Assembly (NCBI GenBank): GCA_030538185.1
Contig: JAUNUK010000001.1
Coordinates: forward strand, 484,296 to 548,295
Source of the DNA: Actinomycetaceae bacterium
GTDB lineage: Bacteria > Actinomycetota > Actinomycetes > Actinomycetales > Actinomycetaceae
Length of the DNA stretch: 64,000 nt
Direction of reading: 5' to 3'
The translations under genes and the position numbers were made by a program. The notes beneath the pieces were generated by a model. That model did no database searches. It was given only the letters and a program-made list of their open reading frames with translations, and was not told the origin of the DNA. Positions 1-9,711 of the stretch are shown here, one piece after another (within the stretch, counting starts at the first letter, position 1; each line of letters opens with the position of its first letter).

Positions 1-822
1 TTGCCAACAGGTGAGCGCCTACACGTTGTCATCCCACCGGTGACCAGTGGGGCGTGGGCGGTAAATATCCGCAAACACATTGTGCGCACCCGTAAACTCG
101 CTGACCTGGTGCATCTGGGGGAGTTAACTCCGCCAACTGCCCAATTCTTACGTGCCTCAGTCAAGGCTGGATTGAACATCGTGGTCTCAGGGGCCACTCA
201 GGCCGGCAAAACCACTTTAGTTAGGGCACTTGCCGGTTCCATCCCCAGCACTCAACGCGTCATCACCTGTGAAGAGGTTTTTGAACTAGCTTTGAATCAC
301 CGAGACGTCGTGGCAATGCAGACCAGGCAGTCGTCTATCGAAGGCTTCGGAGAGATCACCTTGCGCAGGCTAGTGGTTGAGGCCCTGCGCATGCGCCCCG
401 AACGCATCATTATCGGAGAGGTCAGAGGGGCGGAAGCTTTAGATATGCTGATTGGATTGAATGCTGGGGTGCCGGGCATGTCGACAATTCACGCCAATTC
501 TGCTCGCGAAGCTCTCAATAAGCTGTGTACCTTGCCTCTCTTGGCTGGGGAAAACGTGACGGATTCCTTCGTGGTCCCAACCGTTGCTCAGGCTATTGAC
601 CTGGTTGTGCATGTGGAACGCGATATCCAATCACATCGTCAAGTTGTTGAGATTCTTGGTGTCACAGGCCGCGTGGAAGGTTCTCAGATTGAAGCGACTG
701 AGCTTTTCGCTATGCGCAACGGACGATTACGTCGTTCGACAGGCACTTTGGAAAGCCATGCCCGATTCGCGAAAGTGGGCGAGGATCTGGGACAGCTTTT
801 GAAGCATGAGGAGGCACTATGA
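1..822 (+). CDS. tadA: Tad/CpaF-type secretion ATPase, 5' end cut by the window
   Basis: This is the C-terminal 273 residues of a hexameric pilus-assembly ATPase that powers Flp/Tad pilin export at the inner face of the membrane. The reading frame is open from base 1, so the TTG at position 1 is an internal codon and the true start lies upstream. Visible motifs are a Walker A (GATQAGKTT, about residues 64-72), a Walker B region (RIIIGEVRGAEA, about 134-145) and the following His-box segment with STIHANS. Family members are usually 350-450 residues. The stop overlaps the next gene by 4 bases (ATGA), so it is translationally coupled to the tadB-like and tadC-like genes downstream. The family assignment is firm; the number of missing residues cannot be told. 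Confidence 0.93.
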   Translation: MPTGERLHVVIPPVTSGAWAVNIRKHIVRTRKLADLVHLGELTPPTAQFLRASVKAGLNIVVSGATQAGKTTLVRALAGSIPSTQRVITCEEVFELALNHRDVVAMQTRQSSIEGFGEITLRRLVVEALRMRPERIIIGEVRGAEALDMLIGLNAGVPGMSTIHANSAREALNKLCTLPLLAGENVTDSFVVPTVAQAIDLVVHVERDIQSHRQVVEILGVTGRVEGSQIEATELFAMRNGRLRRSTGTLESHARFAKVGEDLGQLLKHEEAL

Positions 823-1706
823 GCCTCGTGGTCGGCTTGCTTGCAGGGTGTGCAGTGGGTTTTTTGTGGTGGGCTATGGCCTTTCCGATAAGAGTTAGGC
901 CAACGCGGCAACAAGGTCCTTTACCTTCCCGAGGGCGCGCAGTCCTGGCTGCGAAGCTTCGGGATCTGTGCGTCCAGGCAGGGCACCCATCCTTGAGGGC
1001 ACACACCTTCGTTCTGGTATCACTGGGCATTGCAATCTTGGCCGGGGGCCTCACCTTCCTGGTGTCATCCCACATGTTGTTGGCACTCATTGTGTCTTTC
1101 ATCGCCAGCGCTGCGCCAACACTGTTCCTGGTTTCCGCTGCTGCCCAAAGGCGTAAAACCATGCGAGAGACCTGGCCTGAAGTCATCGAACACATTATCT
1201 CTGGGGTACGTGCGGGTATGAGTTTGGGCGAAACCTTATCCACATTGGCAGAAACCGGGCCTGCGTGCATCAGAGGCGATATGCGTTCTTTCGTGGGGGA
1301 ATACTCCGCCACGGGAAGATTTGACTCGGCATTGAAACAGGCGAAGGCCAGTTTCGCCGATCCTGTGGCAGACCGTGTATTTGAGGCTATCCGTCTGGCA
1401 GACGCAGCAGGTGGCGTCCATCTGGTGTCCCTCCTTGAGGATCTTGCCTTTATGCTCCGTGAAGAACAGCGAACCCGCCGCGAGGTAGAGGCACGCCAGT
1501 CGTGGACCATCACGGGGGCGCGTTTGGCGGCTGCAGCCCCGTGGGCCGTGTTGGGCTTACTTATGATGCGTGAGGATGCTGCAACGCTCTATGCCACCTC
1601 AACCGGATCAACGGTTATGGCAATAGGTGTGGTGGTAACAGCGCTGGCCTACGGGATGATGCTGAGACTCGGCCGCTTGCCGGATAGCCCAAGGACGCTG
1701 CGATGA
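819..1706 (+). CDS. tadB: TadB-like pilus platform protein (type II secretion F domain)
   Basis: A 295-residue membrane protein of the GspF/TadB class, which forms the inner-membrane platform that works with the TadA ATPase. It has N-terminal membrane segments (about residues 1-25 and 65-110), a cytoplasmic domain with the typical GspF pattern (WPEVIEHIISGVRAGMSLGE) and two C-terminal membrane helices (about 230-285). It starts at an ATG overlapping the tadA stop and itself overlaps the tadC-like start, as in actinobacterial tad operons. One copy of the dispersed CGAGGGCG repeat lies in it at 930. The assignment rests on membrane layout, domain pattern and gene order. Confidence 0.88.
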   Translation: MSLVVGLLAGCAVGFLWWAMAFPIRVRPTRQQGPLPSRGRAVLAAKLRDLCVQAGHPSLRAHTFVLVSLGIAILAGGLTFLVSSHMLLALIVSFIASAAPTLFLVSAAAQRRKTMRETWPEVIEHIISGVRAGMSLGETLSTLAETGPACIRGDMRSFVGEYSATGRFDSALKQAKASFADPVADRVFEAIRLADAAGGVHLVSLLEDLAFMLREEQRTRREVEARQSWTITGARLAAAAPWAVLGLLMMREDAATLYATSTGSTVMAIGVVVTALAYGMMLRLGRLPDSPRTLR

Positions 1707-2599
1707 GCCCGATTGTTTTGAGTGTTACAGGGGGTGCAGCCCTGTTCGCAGGTGCTTCATTACTGCTTTTCACCTGGTGGGATACTGCCACCTACCCTTG
1801 GGAGCGTGTGGGCCCCTATGTGAGATCAAGGCAAGACGTGGGTCCAATGGATGCGAACAGGGACGTGGGAACACGCGTGAGACGGGGCATTATTGCGCTC
1901 TTGTCCCGTCTGGGTTCGACAACTTCAAGCGTGGAAAGACGCATAAGTCTGGCAGGGTCCCGTCAAGTTGTAGGAGATATTCGACTGGCACAACTGCTGG
2001 GCGCATCAGTGGGGATGCTGATTTCCTGTGCTATTTGTGCCCTGGGGTTGTGGCTGGGCACGATGCAGTTGTGGCAGGCATTGGGGCTCATTGCTGTCTT
2101 TACCCTGAGTGGCGCCATGTTGCGCGATGTCTACCTCAGTCACGAGGCGAAGGCCCGCCAAAAAAGTCTGGATCGTGAACTGCCCGATGTGATCGAATTG
2201 CTTGCCCTCGCTGTCGGGTCAGGCGCAGGAATCTTGGCTGCACTGACCACCGTGTCACAGCGGTGTTCAGGGGCCATTGGTGAAGAACTGCGCAGCGTGG
2301 TAGCTGTGTGTCAATCTGGTGAAACCCTGCACGTGGCCCTCACCTCCCTGCACTCTCGCAACGAGGTGCCGGCCTTGACGCGCCTAAGTGAGGCACTTAT
2401 TACCGCCATTGACCGAGGCACGCCAGTGGCTACGGTCTTACGCGATCACGCTAGGGATGCCAGGAACTCGTGGCGTACCGAGTTACTTGCCCAAGGGGGC
2501 AGGAAAGAAATTCACATGATGGTCCCGGTGGTTTTCTTGATCCTTCCGCTCACTGTCCTTTTCGCCTTGTATCCGGGGTTGGCGGCCCTTCGCATGTAG
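1703..2599 (+). CDS. tadC: TadC-like pilus platform protein (type II secretion F domain)
   Basis: A 298-residue second F-domain protein, expected to pair with the TadB-like protein in the Tad pilus platform. N-terminal membrane segments (about residues 5-25 and 90-135) are followed by a GspF-like helical domain beginning around LDRELPDVIELLALAVGSGAG and a final hydrophobic helix (about 270-295). The ATG overlaps the previous stop (ATGA). Twenty bases after its stop comes a short pilin-like gene with its own ribosome binding site. Confidence 0.87.
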   Translation: MSPIVLSVTGGAALFAGASLLLFTWWDTATYPWERVGPYVRSRQDVGPMDANRDVGTRVRRGIIALLSRLGSTTSSVERRISLAGSRQVVGDIRLAQLLGASVGMLISCAICALGLWLGTMQLWQALGLIAVFTLSGAMLRDVYLSHEAKARQKSLDRELPDVIELLALAVGSGAGILAALTTVSQRCSGAIGEELRSVVAVCQSGETLHVALTSLHSRNEVPALTRLSEALITAIDRGTPVATVLRDHARDARNSWRTELLAQGGRKEIHMMVPVVFLILPLTVLFALYPGLAALRM

Positions 2600-2618
2600 A
2601 CAAGAAACGAGGAAAACT

Positions 2619-2798
2619 ATGTTGTACACACTGAAGACGACGATGGAACAAATACACACGGAAGAAAGGGGCGATGTCCCCGGCTGGGTGATGGTGACGC
2701 TCATGACAGCAGGCCTGGTTGTTGCCATTTCAGCGGTTGCTGCTCCTGCCCTGACTGGATTGTTCCAGCAAGCCATTGCCTCCGTAACAGGGTCCTAA
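2619..2798 (+). CDS. Small Flp/DUF4244-like pilin
   Basis: A 59-residue protein starting at ATG 2619 behind a GAGGA ribosome binding site. The N-terminal part is charged (EQIHTEERGDVPG) and is followed by one hydrophobic helix (WVMVTLMTAGLVVAISAVAA) and a short amphipathic tail. This is the layout of Flp-type pilins and of the DUF4244 proteins found between tadC and tadE genes in actinobacteria; the glycine before the helix could be a prepilin peptidase site. Its TAA overlaps the ATG of the next gene. It is likely the structural subunit, inferred from position and shape rather than from a strong sequence match. Confidence 0.75.
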   Translation: MLYTLKTTMEQIHTEERGDVPGWVMVTLMTAGLVVAISAVAAPALTGLFQQAIASVTGS

Positions 2799-3220
2799 TG
2801 CGCCGCGAGGCAGCCGTACATGGCCTGCGCGCGCAACGAGGCTCAGCACCGGTAGCCTTTGCCATGACGGCCGCCTGGGTTGTTCTATTGGCGCTGGCAG
2901 TCATGCAGCTTGCCCTCAGTTTTCACGTGCGCACCATCGTGATAGATGCTGCCGGTGAGGGCGCGCGCTACGCAGCCCTGAAAGGAAATGACCTGGATGC
3001 CGGGGCCAGTCGTGCTGCCGAACTAATAAACGCTGCGCTCACACAGGATTTTGCTCAGGGAATAGATGCCCGCTTGACAACACACCCCAAGGATCCAGGT
3101 GTGGAGCTCATTGAAATGCACGTAGAGGCACCCATCCCCGTCATCGGACTCATTGGTCCGAAAGCTTCCATGCACTGTGTAGGCAGAGCACTTGTCGAGG
3201 GCGGAGCCTATGAACCCTGA
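2798..3220 (+). CDS. TadE-like pseudopilin
   Basis: A 140-residue protein with the TadE pattern: a short basic N terminus (AQRGSAPVAFAM), one membrane helix (about residues 23-45) and then VIDAAGEGARYAAL, which matches the conserved start of the extracytoplasmic part of TadE proteins. It overlaps the pilin-like gene by one base. TadE/F pseudopilins are minor components needed for pilus assembly. A copy of the repeat CGAGGGCG (3196) overlaps the region that holds the ribosome binding site of the next gene. Confidence 0.85.
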   Translation: MRREAAVHGLRAQRGSAPVAFAMTAAWVVLLALAVMQLALSFHVRTIVIDAAGEGARYAALKGNDLDAGASRAAELINAALTQDFAQGIDARLTTHPKDPGVELIEMHVEAPIPVIGLIGPKASMHCVGRALVEGGAYEP

Positions 3221-3650
3221 CGCCACAACAGATAGCGAGCAAGGCGAAGTCACCGTAGAGTTCCTGGTGGTGACCCTCTTGGTGCTCATTCCTCTCATTT
3301 ATTTGGTCCTGACCATCTCTGAACTGCAGCGAGCGGGTTTTGCCCTGGAGGCTGGGGCCAGAGAGGCCAGCCGGATCCTGACAGCAAAACCTGACGCAAA
3401 AGGTTATGAACTGGCCTTTTCTTCGGCGGCCTTGGCTTTGGAAGATCAGGGCATTGATGTGCCCCCTGAACTTATGAGTGTGACGTGCCTGAAAGCTCCG
3501 TGCCCTGGTCCAAGCGGCGAGGCGGAGATCCACCTCAAAACACAGGTCACCTTGCCACTATTGCCAGATTTCCTAGCCCAGCATCTGCCTGTGAGCATCC
3601 CTGTTGAGGCCACCCGTTCTATCCAGTGGGGTCCCTATGTCGCGCCTTAA
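3210..3650 (+). CDS. Second TadE-like protein
   Basis: A 146-residue protein from ATG 3210, preceded by a GAGGGCGGAG ribosome binding site; an in-frame TTG at 3192 is less likely. It has the TadE features: a charged N terminus (SEQGEVTVEF), a single membrane helix (about residues 20-40) and then AGFALEAGAREASRIL. It overlaps the previous gene by 11 bases, indicating coupling. Two cysteines near residue 95-100 (CLKAPC) could form a disulphide in the extracytoplasmic domain. Actinobacterial tad loci usually carry two or three such genes. Confidence 0.82.
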   Translation: MNPDATTDSEQGEVTVEFLVVTLLVLIPLIYLVLTISELQRAGFALEAGAREASRILTAKPDAKGYELAFSSAALALEDQGIDVPPELMSVTCLKAPCPGPSGEAEIHLKTQVTLPLLPDFLAQHLPVSIPVEATRSIQWGPYVAP

Positions 3651-4107
3651 AACGACCAATGCCGAGGATGGCCGGATACTGATTTTGAGCCTCGGGGTTG
3701 CCCTTTTGGCCATGACCCTCATTGTCGTCACCCTCGTGTCTTCCATTTTTTACCTCGAACACAAAAGGCTTCGTTTTTTGGCCGATCAAGTGGCAAGTTT
3801 CGCTGCCACAAGACCGCGACCTGCACACTATTTCGCAGGCCAGGAAAAACCTGCAATCGAAGAGACACAGGTGTACATGCGCGCACATAAGGCACTGGAC
3901 AGTGCGCAGGAAGAAGAACTCAGGGGGTTACGTGACATTCAGCTGAAAGACCTGCGCGTCGATGGGCCGCAAGGGCAGGTGTATGTCGTTTTACAGGCAG
4001 TTGCCGATATTCCTTTGGTGCCCGAGGTTTTGCAGCAGTGGGCAGGTGGTATCGACATTGAGGTTTCGGCAGTATCACACGGTTATGGGCGTTCTGGCCG
4101 AAGCTAA
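3637..4107 (+). CDS. TadG-like / Rv3654c-like pilus-locus membrane protein
   Basis: A 156-residue protein from ATG 3637, overlapping the previous gene by 14 bases. A short polar N terminus (AEDGRILILSLG) leads into one membrane helix (about residues 14-38), followed by an extracytoplasmic domain (LRFLADQVASFAATRPRP). This layout matches the last gene of actinobacterial tad loci, called Rv3654c-like or TadG-like. No catalytic motif is visible. It is the last gene of the operon; the DNA behind it is AT-rich and carries regulatory-looking repeats. Confidence 0.72.
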   Translation: MSRLKTTNAEDGRILILSLGVALLAMTLIVVTLVSSIFYLEHKRLRFLADQVASFAATRPRPAHYFAGQEKPAIEETQVYMRAHKALDSAQEEELRGLRDIQLKDLRVDGPQGQVYVVLQAVADIPLVPEVLQQWAGGIDIEVSAVSHGYGRSGRS

Positions 4108-4109
4108 TT

Positions 4110-4176
4110 TAGGTCTTAGGTCATAAAAATGCAAAAACTTCTTAGGCAAATTACCAAATTCTCCTAGTTCTAGGTC
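4110..4176. repeat. Three TAGGTC repeats upstream of adhE
   Basis: The hexamer TAGGTC occurs at 4110-4115, 4117-4122 and 4171-4176 in the 179-base gap between the pilus operon and adhE. The first two are directly adjacent. They could be a binding array for a transcription factor, but no known consensus was recognised. Confidence 0.3.
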
Positions 4177-4224
4177 AAACGACCCTTGAGTCGCTCCGAT
4201 CGTCGTGTCAAACTCCTTCAATGT

Positions 4225-4240
4225 CGTGAAACAAATCACG
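4225..4240. promoter_or_regulatory. CRP/FNR-type palindrome upstream of adhE
   Basis: CGTGA-AACAAA-TCACG is a perfect 5-base inverted repeat with a 6-base spacer, matching the TGTGA-N6-TCACA layout of CRP, FNR and GlxR-family sites except at the outermost base of each arm. It lies 46 bases before the adhE start codon. This would fit catabolite or redox control of a fermentative enzyme. The Rex consensus (TTGTGA-N4-TCACAA) fits less well because of the spacer length. Confidence 0.5.
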
Positions 4241-4286
4241 CATATCTCAAGTGAAGAATTACAGAAATTCAAAAGGAGTGAAAATT

Positions 4287-6938
4287 GTGATTACGGCACT
4301 CAAGGCGCCTGCGCCGACCGCACCCTCAAACAACGAGACGACAGAGACAACCGAGGTTAGCCAGTTGGTGAGCAAGGCAGTATCGGCCTTGGAACAGTTC
4401 TCACACTTCACCCAGGAGCAGGTTGATCACATCGTGGAAGCTGCGGCCCTCGCGGCCAGAGATCAACACGCCACCCTGGCAAGACTTGCCGTGGAGGAAA
4501 CCAAGAGGGGCAACTTTGAAGACAAGACAGTCAAAAACATCTTTGCCTCCGAATACATTGCAGCAGATATGCGGGGACTTCGCACGGTTGGGGTCATTTC
4601 GACAGACGAATTTTCAGGCATTACGCAGGTCGCGGAACCCGTTGGAGTCATTGCGGCCCTCACGCCGGTCACGAATCCGACCTCGACGACAATTTTTAAA
4701 GCGCTGATGTGTCTGAAAACCCGAAACCCAGTTATCTTTGCTTTCCACCCCCACGCACAGCGCTGCTCTATTGCGGCCGCAACTACGGTTTTGGAAGCAG
4801 CCAAAGAAGCTGGAGCGCCACCCAACTGCATCCAATGGATTGCAAAACCAGCGATGACCAGCACCGAAGAACTGCTCAATAGTCAAGGTGTTGACGTCAT
4901 CTTGGCAACCGGTGGCAATGCCATGGTGCAGGCCGCATATTCCTGTGGGAAACCAGCCTTGGGTGTGGGGGCAGGCAATGTCCCCGCCTACATTCACTCT
5001 TCTGCCGATGTGGAGAGGGCTGTCTATGATGTCGTGTCATCCAAGGCCTTTGATAACGGGATGATCTGCGCCTCAGAACAGGCAGTCATCCTCGATGAAA
5101 GCATTGCTGAACAGGCCTACGGTATTTTTGGGAAATTCGGTGCCTACAGGTGCAGCGCCAAGGAAATTACCAGCCTAGAAAAATTGATCTTCGGCTGCCC
5201 AGCAGGACCAGAAGCTAAAACGAAGGCCAAACTCAACCCCGCCGTTGTGGGTCTTAGCGCCACTGAGATTGCAAAACAGGCGGGGTTCTGCGTGCCTGAC
5301 AATACCCAGGTCCTTTTGGCGGATATTGATTCGGTTGGTCCACATCAGCCGCTCAGCAGAGAAAAACTCTGCCCAGTCCTGGCTGTTTTGCGTGCCGCAA
5401 ACACGGACGCAGGCATTGACCTGGCTGTTCAAATGGTCGAACTGGATGGCAGGGGTCACACGGCCGTCGTCCACGCTTTTGACCAGAAAGTGGTCGAGGA
5501 CTTCGGACATGCGGTTTCGGTTGTGCGAGTGGTCGCGAATTCTCCTGCCTCACATGGTGCCATTGGCGGCATCTACAATGCCCTCCTTCCTTCGCTCACC
5601 TTGGGATGTGGGTCATACGGTCGCAACTCCGTGTCCAATAACGTCACGGCTGTAAACCTGATCAATATCAAGCGCATCGCCAGGAGGAACGACATGATAA
5701 GGCCATTTCAGATCCCGCCGCAGGTCTTTCACGGCGTGGGGGCAGTGCGCCAATTAGCGGTGTATCCAGGCATTACGCGCGCCACCATAGTCACAGATAA
5801 ACACACCTTGCACACGGGAGTCTTGGATACAGTTCTTCAACTGCTGCACAATCGCGAAGCTCCCGTTTCAATACAGATTATCGACGATATTGAACGCACC
5901 CCCGAACTTGAAGTATTGAGTCGCGCTGCGGCAGATGCCAAGGGCTTTGCCCCAGACACCTTCATTGCGGTTGGCCCCACCGCAGTTATCAATGCCACGA
6001 AACTGGTGCGGGCAGCCTTGGAAAGCCCAGGTACTGACTTTGAATCCCTGTTTAAAGGGCGAGGTGTGTTACCTGGACAGGCCACGCGCACCAGGCTTGT
6101 GTGTCTGCCAACCATCTCGGGTGGGCAGGCTGCCTTGAGCGCCAAGGCGGCAGCAATCGATCCTCAAACTGGTCTGGAACGCTTGCTTGAGGCAGGTGAA
6201 TTCCTTTCCACTGCCGTCATGCTGGACCCTCAGCTTGCACGAGAATGGTCGACACAGACCATGGCAGAACGCGGTTTTGAGACGATCTCGCAAGCTACCG
6301 AGGCATACCTTTCGATCCACGCCTCGGACCTCACCGATGCCCTGTCCATGCACGCCCTTGAGATGAGCTTCGTCCACCTTCCAAAGGCGGTCGCAGCCAT
6401 GAAAACCGAAGAAATATCTGGTGTGGCGTTGAAACATCGCGACACCATGGTTTCTGCCGGAGCCCTTACCGCAGCCGCCCTCGGCAATACCTCACTGGGC
6501 TTGGCTAATGCCATGTCACAAGCCTATGCCGAGTTCTTTGATGAACCGAGGCAACGCCCTATGCCAGCACTGTTGCCCAATGTTGTGCGTTTCAACGGGA
6601 AGCAACCCACGAAACTTGTGAACTATCCAGGTTACGACACCTACGTGGTGCCTAAGCGTTGTGAGGAAATAGCACGCCACCTGTGTCTAGAGGTGGGAAC
6701 AGGCACCGCGGCCGAAGCCTATGCCAAGGCTTTAGAGACACTTCGCGAACAACTGCAACTGCCTGCCTCGCTGAAAGCCTTAGGAACCACCAAAGCCCAG
6801 TTCAAGGCGAATCTGGATGCCCTAGCCCTGCGCGCTTTTGATTACCAATCACATGGAGGAAACCCGCGCACGGCACTGTTAGAGGAAATCAAAACCTTGT
6901 ACACCATCTGTTTTGAAGGGGGGAGTGTCGGGCCTTGA
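4287..6938 (+). CDS. adhE: AdhE-type acetaldehyde-CoA dehydrogenase with degenerate alcohol dehydrogenase half
   Basis: An 883-residue AdhE-architecture protein, from GTG 4287 behind AGGAG (4274-4278). The N-terminal half is a CoA-acylating aldehyde dehydrogenase; the catalytic cysteine is in [11 protein letters not shown] (about residue 256). The C-terminal half starts near [17 protein letters not shown] and follows the iron-dependent alcohol dehydrogenase fold. By hand alignment its four iron ligands are replaced: MDALTH of the family is FETISQ (Asp to Glu 665, His to Gln 669), SMAH is AMSQ (Gln 745) and PHG is PRQ (Arg 755). The nucleotide-binding GGGSPMDAAK is also altered ([11 protein letters not shown]). 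Acetyl-CoA to acetaldehyde activity is plausible; ethanol formation by this chain is doubtful. It is monocistronic, with a CRP-like site upstream. Confidence 0.9.
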   Translation: MITALKAPAPTAPSNNETTETTEVSQLVSKAVSALEQFSHFTQEQVDHIVEAAALAARDQHATLARLAVEETKRGNFEDKTVKNIFASEYIAADMRGLRTVGVISTDEFSGITQVAEPVGVIAALTPVTNPTSTTIFKALMCLKTRNPVIFAFHPHAQRCSIAAATTVLEAAKEAGAPPNCIQWIAKPAMTSTEELLNSQGVDVILATGGNAMVQAAYSCGKPALGVGAGNVPAYIHSSADVERAVYDVVSSKAFDNGMICASEQAVILDESIAEQAYGIFGKFGAYRCSAKEITSLEKLIFGCPAGPEAKTKAKLNPAVVGLSATEIAKQAGFCVPDNTQVLLADIDSVGPHQPLSREKLCPVLAVLRAANTDAGIDLAVQMVELDGRGHTAVVHAFDQKVVEDFGHAVSVVRVVANSPASHGAIGGIYNALLPSLTLGCGSYGRNSVSNNVTAVNLINIKRIARRNDMIRPFQIPPQVFHGVGAVRQLAVYPGITRATIVTDKHTLHTGVLDTVLQLLHNREAPVSIQIIDDIERTPELEVLSRAAADAKGFAPDTFIAVGPTAVINATKLVRAALESPGTDFESLFKGRGVLPGQATRTRLVCLPTISGGQAALSAKAAAIDPQTGLERLLEAGEFLSTAVMLDPQLAREWSTQTMAERGFETISQATEAYLSIHASDLTDALSMHALEMSFVHLPKAVAAMKTEEISGVALKHRDTMVSAGALTAAALGNTSLGLANAMSQAYAEFFDEPRQRPMPALLPNVVRFNGKQPTKLVNYPGYDTYVVPKRCEEIARHLCLEVGTGTAAEAYAKALETLREQLQLPASLKALGTTKAQFKANLDALALRAFDYQSHGGNPRTALLEEIKTLYTICFEGGSVGP

Positions 6939-7021
6939 ACCTCACAAAACCCAGCGCCTAGAGGTGTGCAACAAAGTGGACATAGTCAAGGTGGAGATGC
7001 CTCATGCCGTAGGCTGTAACG

Positions 7022-8146
7022 GTGTCTATTGATTATTCTGTTCAAATAGCTGATTTGCGATCCACTCTGGCCACGGTCTCTGCGGTCATTGATCCTGCGG
7101 TTTTGCAGGCCAAAATTGCCCAGTTGACCGAGGCGGCGGCGGCACCAGATCTGTGGGATGACCAGGAGGAAGCCCAGCGGGTCACCTCTGCTTTGTCGCA
7201 CGCCCAGGCTGAACTGGGTCGGGTGGTAACGCTTGGTGAACGCATCGATGACATCGAGGCCATGGTCGAGATGGCCGAGGAAGAAGGCGGGGACGCTGGC
7301 GCAGAAATCTTGACCGAGGTCGACGCTGATTTGGCCAAGATCTCCAAAGATTTGGCCCAATTGGAGATCCGCACCCTGCTGTCTGGCAAATACGATGAGC
7401 GTTCGGCTGTTGTCACCATACGCTCTGGAGCTGGTGGGGTGGACGCGGCCGACTGGGCACAGATGCTGCTGCGCATGTATCTACGTTGGGCCGAAAGGCA
7501 CGGCTACAACACAAAAGTCCTGAACACTTCGTATGCGGAAGAAGCCGGCATCAAGTCCGCAACCTTCGAGGTCGACGCCCCTTACGCCTATGGCACCTTG
7601 TCGATTGAATCCGGCACGCACCGCCTGGTACGCATCTCACCTTTCGACAATCAGGGCAGGCGTCAAACCTCCTTCGCTGCGGTTGAGGTCATTCCTTTAA
7701 TCGAGTCCACCGATCACATAGAGATTCCCGAGGGCGACATCAAAATTGATGTGTTCCGTTCATCTGGGCCTGGCGGCCAGTCGGTCAATACAACGGATTC
7801 GGCCGTGCGCATGACGCATATCCCCACTGGCATCGTGGTCTCCATGCAGGATGAAAAGTCCCAGATACAAAACCGGGCGGCAGCCATGCGTGTGTTGCAG
7901 TCCCGCCTTTTGCAACTTAAGCACGAGCAGGAACAGGCGGAGAAAAAAGAACTGGCCGGGGATGTCAAGGCGTCCTGGGGCGATCAAATGCGCTCGTATG
8001 TGACGCACCCCTACAAAATGGTCAAGGACTTGCGCACCGAGTACGAGGCAGGCAACGTCGAGGGCGTCTTTGACGGAGACCTGGATGCCTTTATTGACGC
8101 AGGGATTCGGTGGCGTCGGCACGCTGAACTGCATGATAACGACTAA
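7022..8146 (+). CDS. prfB: Peptide chain release factor 2
   Basis: A 374-residue class I release factor that recognises UGA and UAA stop codons on the ribosome. The stop-recognition tripeptide SPF is present (RISPFDNQ), as is the peptidyl-hydrolysis motif GGQ ([11 protein letters not shown]). The frame is continuous from GTG 7022, so the programmed +1 frameshift that controls prfB in many bacteria is absent here. Length and both signatures match RF2. It is followed after 18 bases by an MFS gene on the same strand. Confidence 0.96.
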   Translation: MSIDYSVQIADLRSTLATVSAVIDPAVLQAKIAQLTEAAAAPDLWDDQEEAQRVTSALSHAQAELGRVVTLGERIDDIEAMVEMAEEEGGDAGAEILTEVDADLAKISKDLAQLEIRTLLSGKYDERSAVVTIRSGAGGVDAADWAQMLLRMYLRWAERHGYNTKVLNTSYAEEAGIKSATFEVDAPYAYGTLSIESGTHRLVRISPFDNQGRRQTSFAAVEVIPLIESTDHIEIPEGDIKIDVFRSSGPGGQSVNTTDSAVRMTHIPTGIVVSMQDEKSQIQNRAAAMRVLQSRLLQLKHEQEQAEKKELAGDVKASWGDQMRSYVTHPYKMVKDLRTEYEAGNVEGVFDGDLDAFIDAGIRWRRHAELHDND

Positions 8147-8164
8147 TGTGGCAGAGTTGCGCAG

Positions 8165-9547
8165 GTGAGTGACGATATTGAGGGTGCGGCAAAACGCACT
8201 AACAAGGCCAAGGCCCGGGAGGACAGGAAGGCGGCAAGGCAGTCGCGACCTGTCTCTGGCCGCGCCATGCTTCCCACCATCTCAATAGCTGTTTCCTCTA
8301 TCGGGTTTTTCCTCAACGCCTTAGGCCCCTTGGTCGTCATGTTGGCTCGTGACTTAGGACGTGATGAGGCCGACCTGGCAATCTTGGGTTCAGCTTACGG
8401 TGCTTCCTTATTGTTCACGGGAACCCTGGGAGCGTACCTGCTGCGGGACTCCGTGGTGTGGGTTTTGCGTATTGCACCCTTCTTCGGCTTGGCCGGTCTT
8501 GGCACCCTTGTTGCCTCTAATACTTTCCTCCTTGTCCTGGCCGGCGGTATTTCGACCGCCTTTGCTTCGGCTCTTATGGCTCTCGCGCCACCTGCGGCCT
8601 TGACGGGCACAAGGGCCGGCAGGGACCTGAGCATGGCCAATGCCGCAGCTTCTAGTGCCTCCATCCTTGCGACCATTGTCTTTGGACTCCTTGACGGCAC
8701 GGGCGTATCTGGACGTTTTGCACTGCTGCTTTTGATACTGCCCTACATCATGACCCTGCGCACGGCCTGGACCCTGCCGGCGGTGTCCTTCATGGGCTTC
8801 CTTCAAGGCCGAAGCCGCGAGGTGGGTGTAGGGACGGATGTGGGGACGGATGTAACGCCAAGTTCACGCGGTGTCCCAGACGACCGTCAGGACCAAAACG
8901 CTCGGGGGAGTCACGAAGAAAGCCATGATGAGGACACTCATCGTTCGCAGATGGAAATCCCTCTCATGGACCACCTGCGCCCCAAGAAGGTGCCGATACA
9001 TACGGGATACCTGTTGGCAGGCAGCATGCGGGTGTTCTTGGCCGTGGGGTCGGAATTTGGTTTCTACGTGTGGGGGGTTGCGCGACTGGTCCAGACCCAT
9101 GCGTCCCCTGCCCTGGCCTCAATTTTGGCAACCGGTTTTGCTCTTGGCATGGCTTTGGGCAGGGTGACAGGCGGCTTGTTTGTGGAAAGAAAATACGCCA
9201 TGCAGGGCTATAGCCTCGTGGCGCTTGCGGGTGTGGCCCTCAGCGTTGTCGCCAATACTCATACCCTTGTCGCCTTAGGTTTCTTCTTGTCAGGCCTTGG
9301 GATTTCCTGCATGTACACGCTGGGGATCGGGGGGCTGCGTGCGGTTCCTGGCCTGCATTCAAATCACGCCGCTTCGCTCACGATTGTCATGGGCGGGTTG
9401 GGGTGTTTAGTGGCCCCTGTGGCGCTTAGCGCCCTGGGTAGTGTTTTACCCCTTCAGCTTGCCTTTGGAATCCTGATTCCCATCATGGTGGTGCTCTTCT
9501 TCTTGCCCTTTCCGCGTGTCGCAAGCCACGAATTTGCCCGCCCCTAG
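8165..9547 (+). CDS. MFS transporter
   Basis: A 460-residue major facilitator protein, from GTG 8165. The first 35 residues are highly charged (Lys/Arg/Asp) and are followed by about twelve membrane helices in two bundles. The central cytoplasmic loop (about residues 215-265) is long and polar, with a short tandem repeat (GVGTDVGTDV, encoded by repeats of gggacggatgtg) and many His/Asp/Glu residues. No substrate-specific signature was recognised. It may be cotranscribed with prfB. Confidence 0.8.
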   Translation: MSDDIEGAAKRTNKAKAREDRKAARQSRPVSGRAMLPTISIAVSSIGFFLNALGPLVVMLARDLGRDEADLAILGSAYGASLLFTGTLGAYLLRDSVVWVLRIAPFFGLAGLGTLVASNTFLLVLAGGISTAFASALMALAPPAALTGTRAGRDLSMANAAASSASILATIVFGLLDGTGVSGRFALLLLILPYIMTLRTAWTLPAVSFMGFLQGRSREVGVGTDVGTDVTPSSRGVPDDRQDQNARGSHEESHDEDTHRSQMEIPLMDHLRPKKVPIHTGYLLAGSMRVFLAVGSEFGFYVWGVARLVQTHASPALASILATGFALGMALGRVTGGLFVERKYAMQGYSLVALAGVALSVVANTHTLVALGFFLSGLGISCMYTLGIGGLRAVPGLHSNHAASLTIVMGGLGCLVAPVALSALGSVLPLQLAFGILIPIMVVLFFLPFPRVASHEFARP

Positions 9548-9711
9548 GTGGCGTGTCCACGGGGATGAGACGCGGGTTGGCGCTTAGACTCGTGAGAGGT
9601 TCGCTGTGAGAAATGGCGCGGTTGCGCGTTTGTACACCTTAGTGGTTGTGTACGTGCCTCGCACTCATCACACGCGCCGGTACATATAAACATATTGCAA
9701 GGTAAAGGTAC

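Noticed and set aside
710..1513. Long minus-strand open frame over tadA/tadB
   Set aside because: It is a shadow of the tad genes, Arg/Ser-rich and without family features.
7022..7100. Programmed frameshift in prfB
   Set aside because: The frame is continuous from the GTG start; no early in-frame TGA is present.
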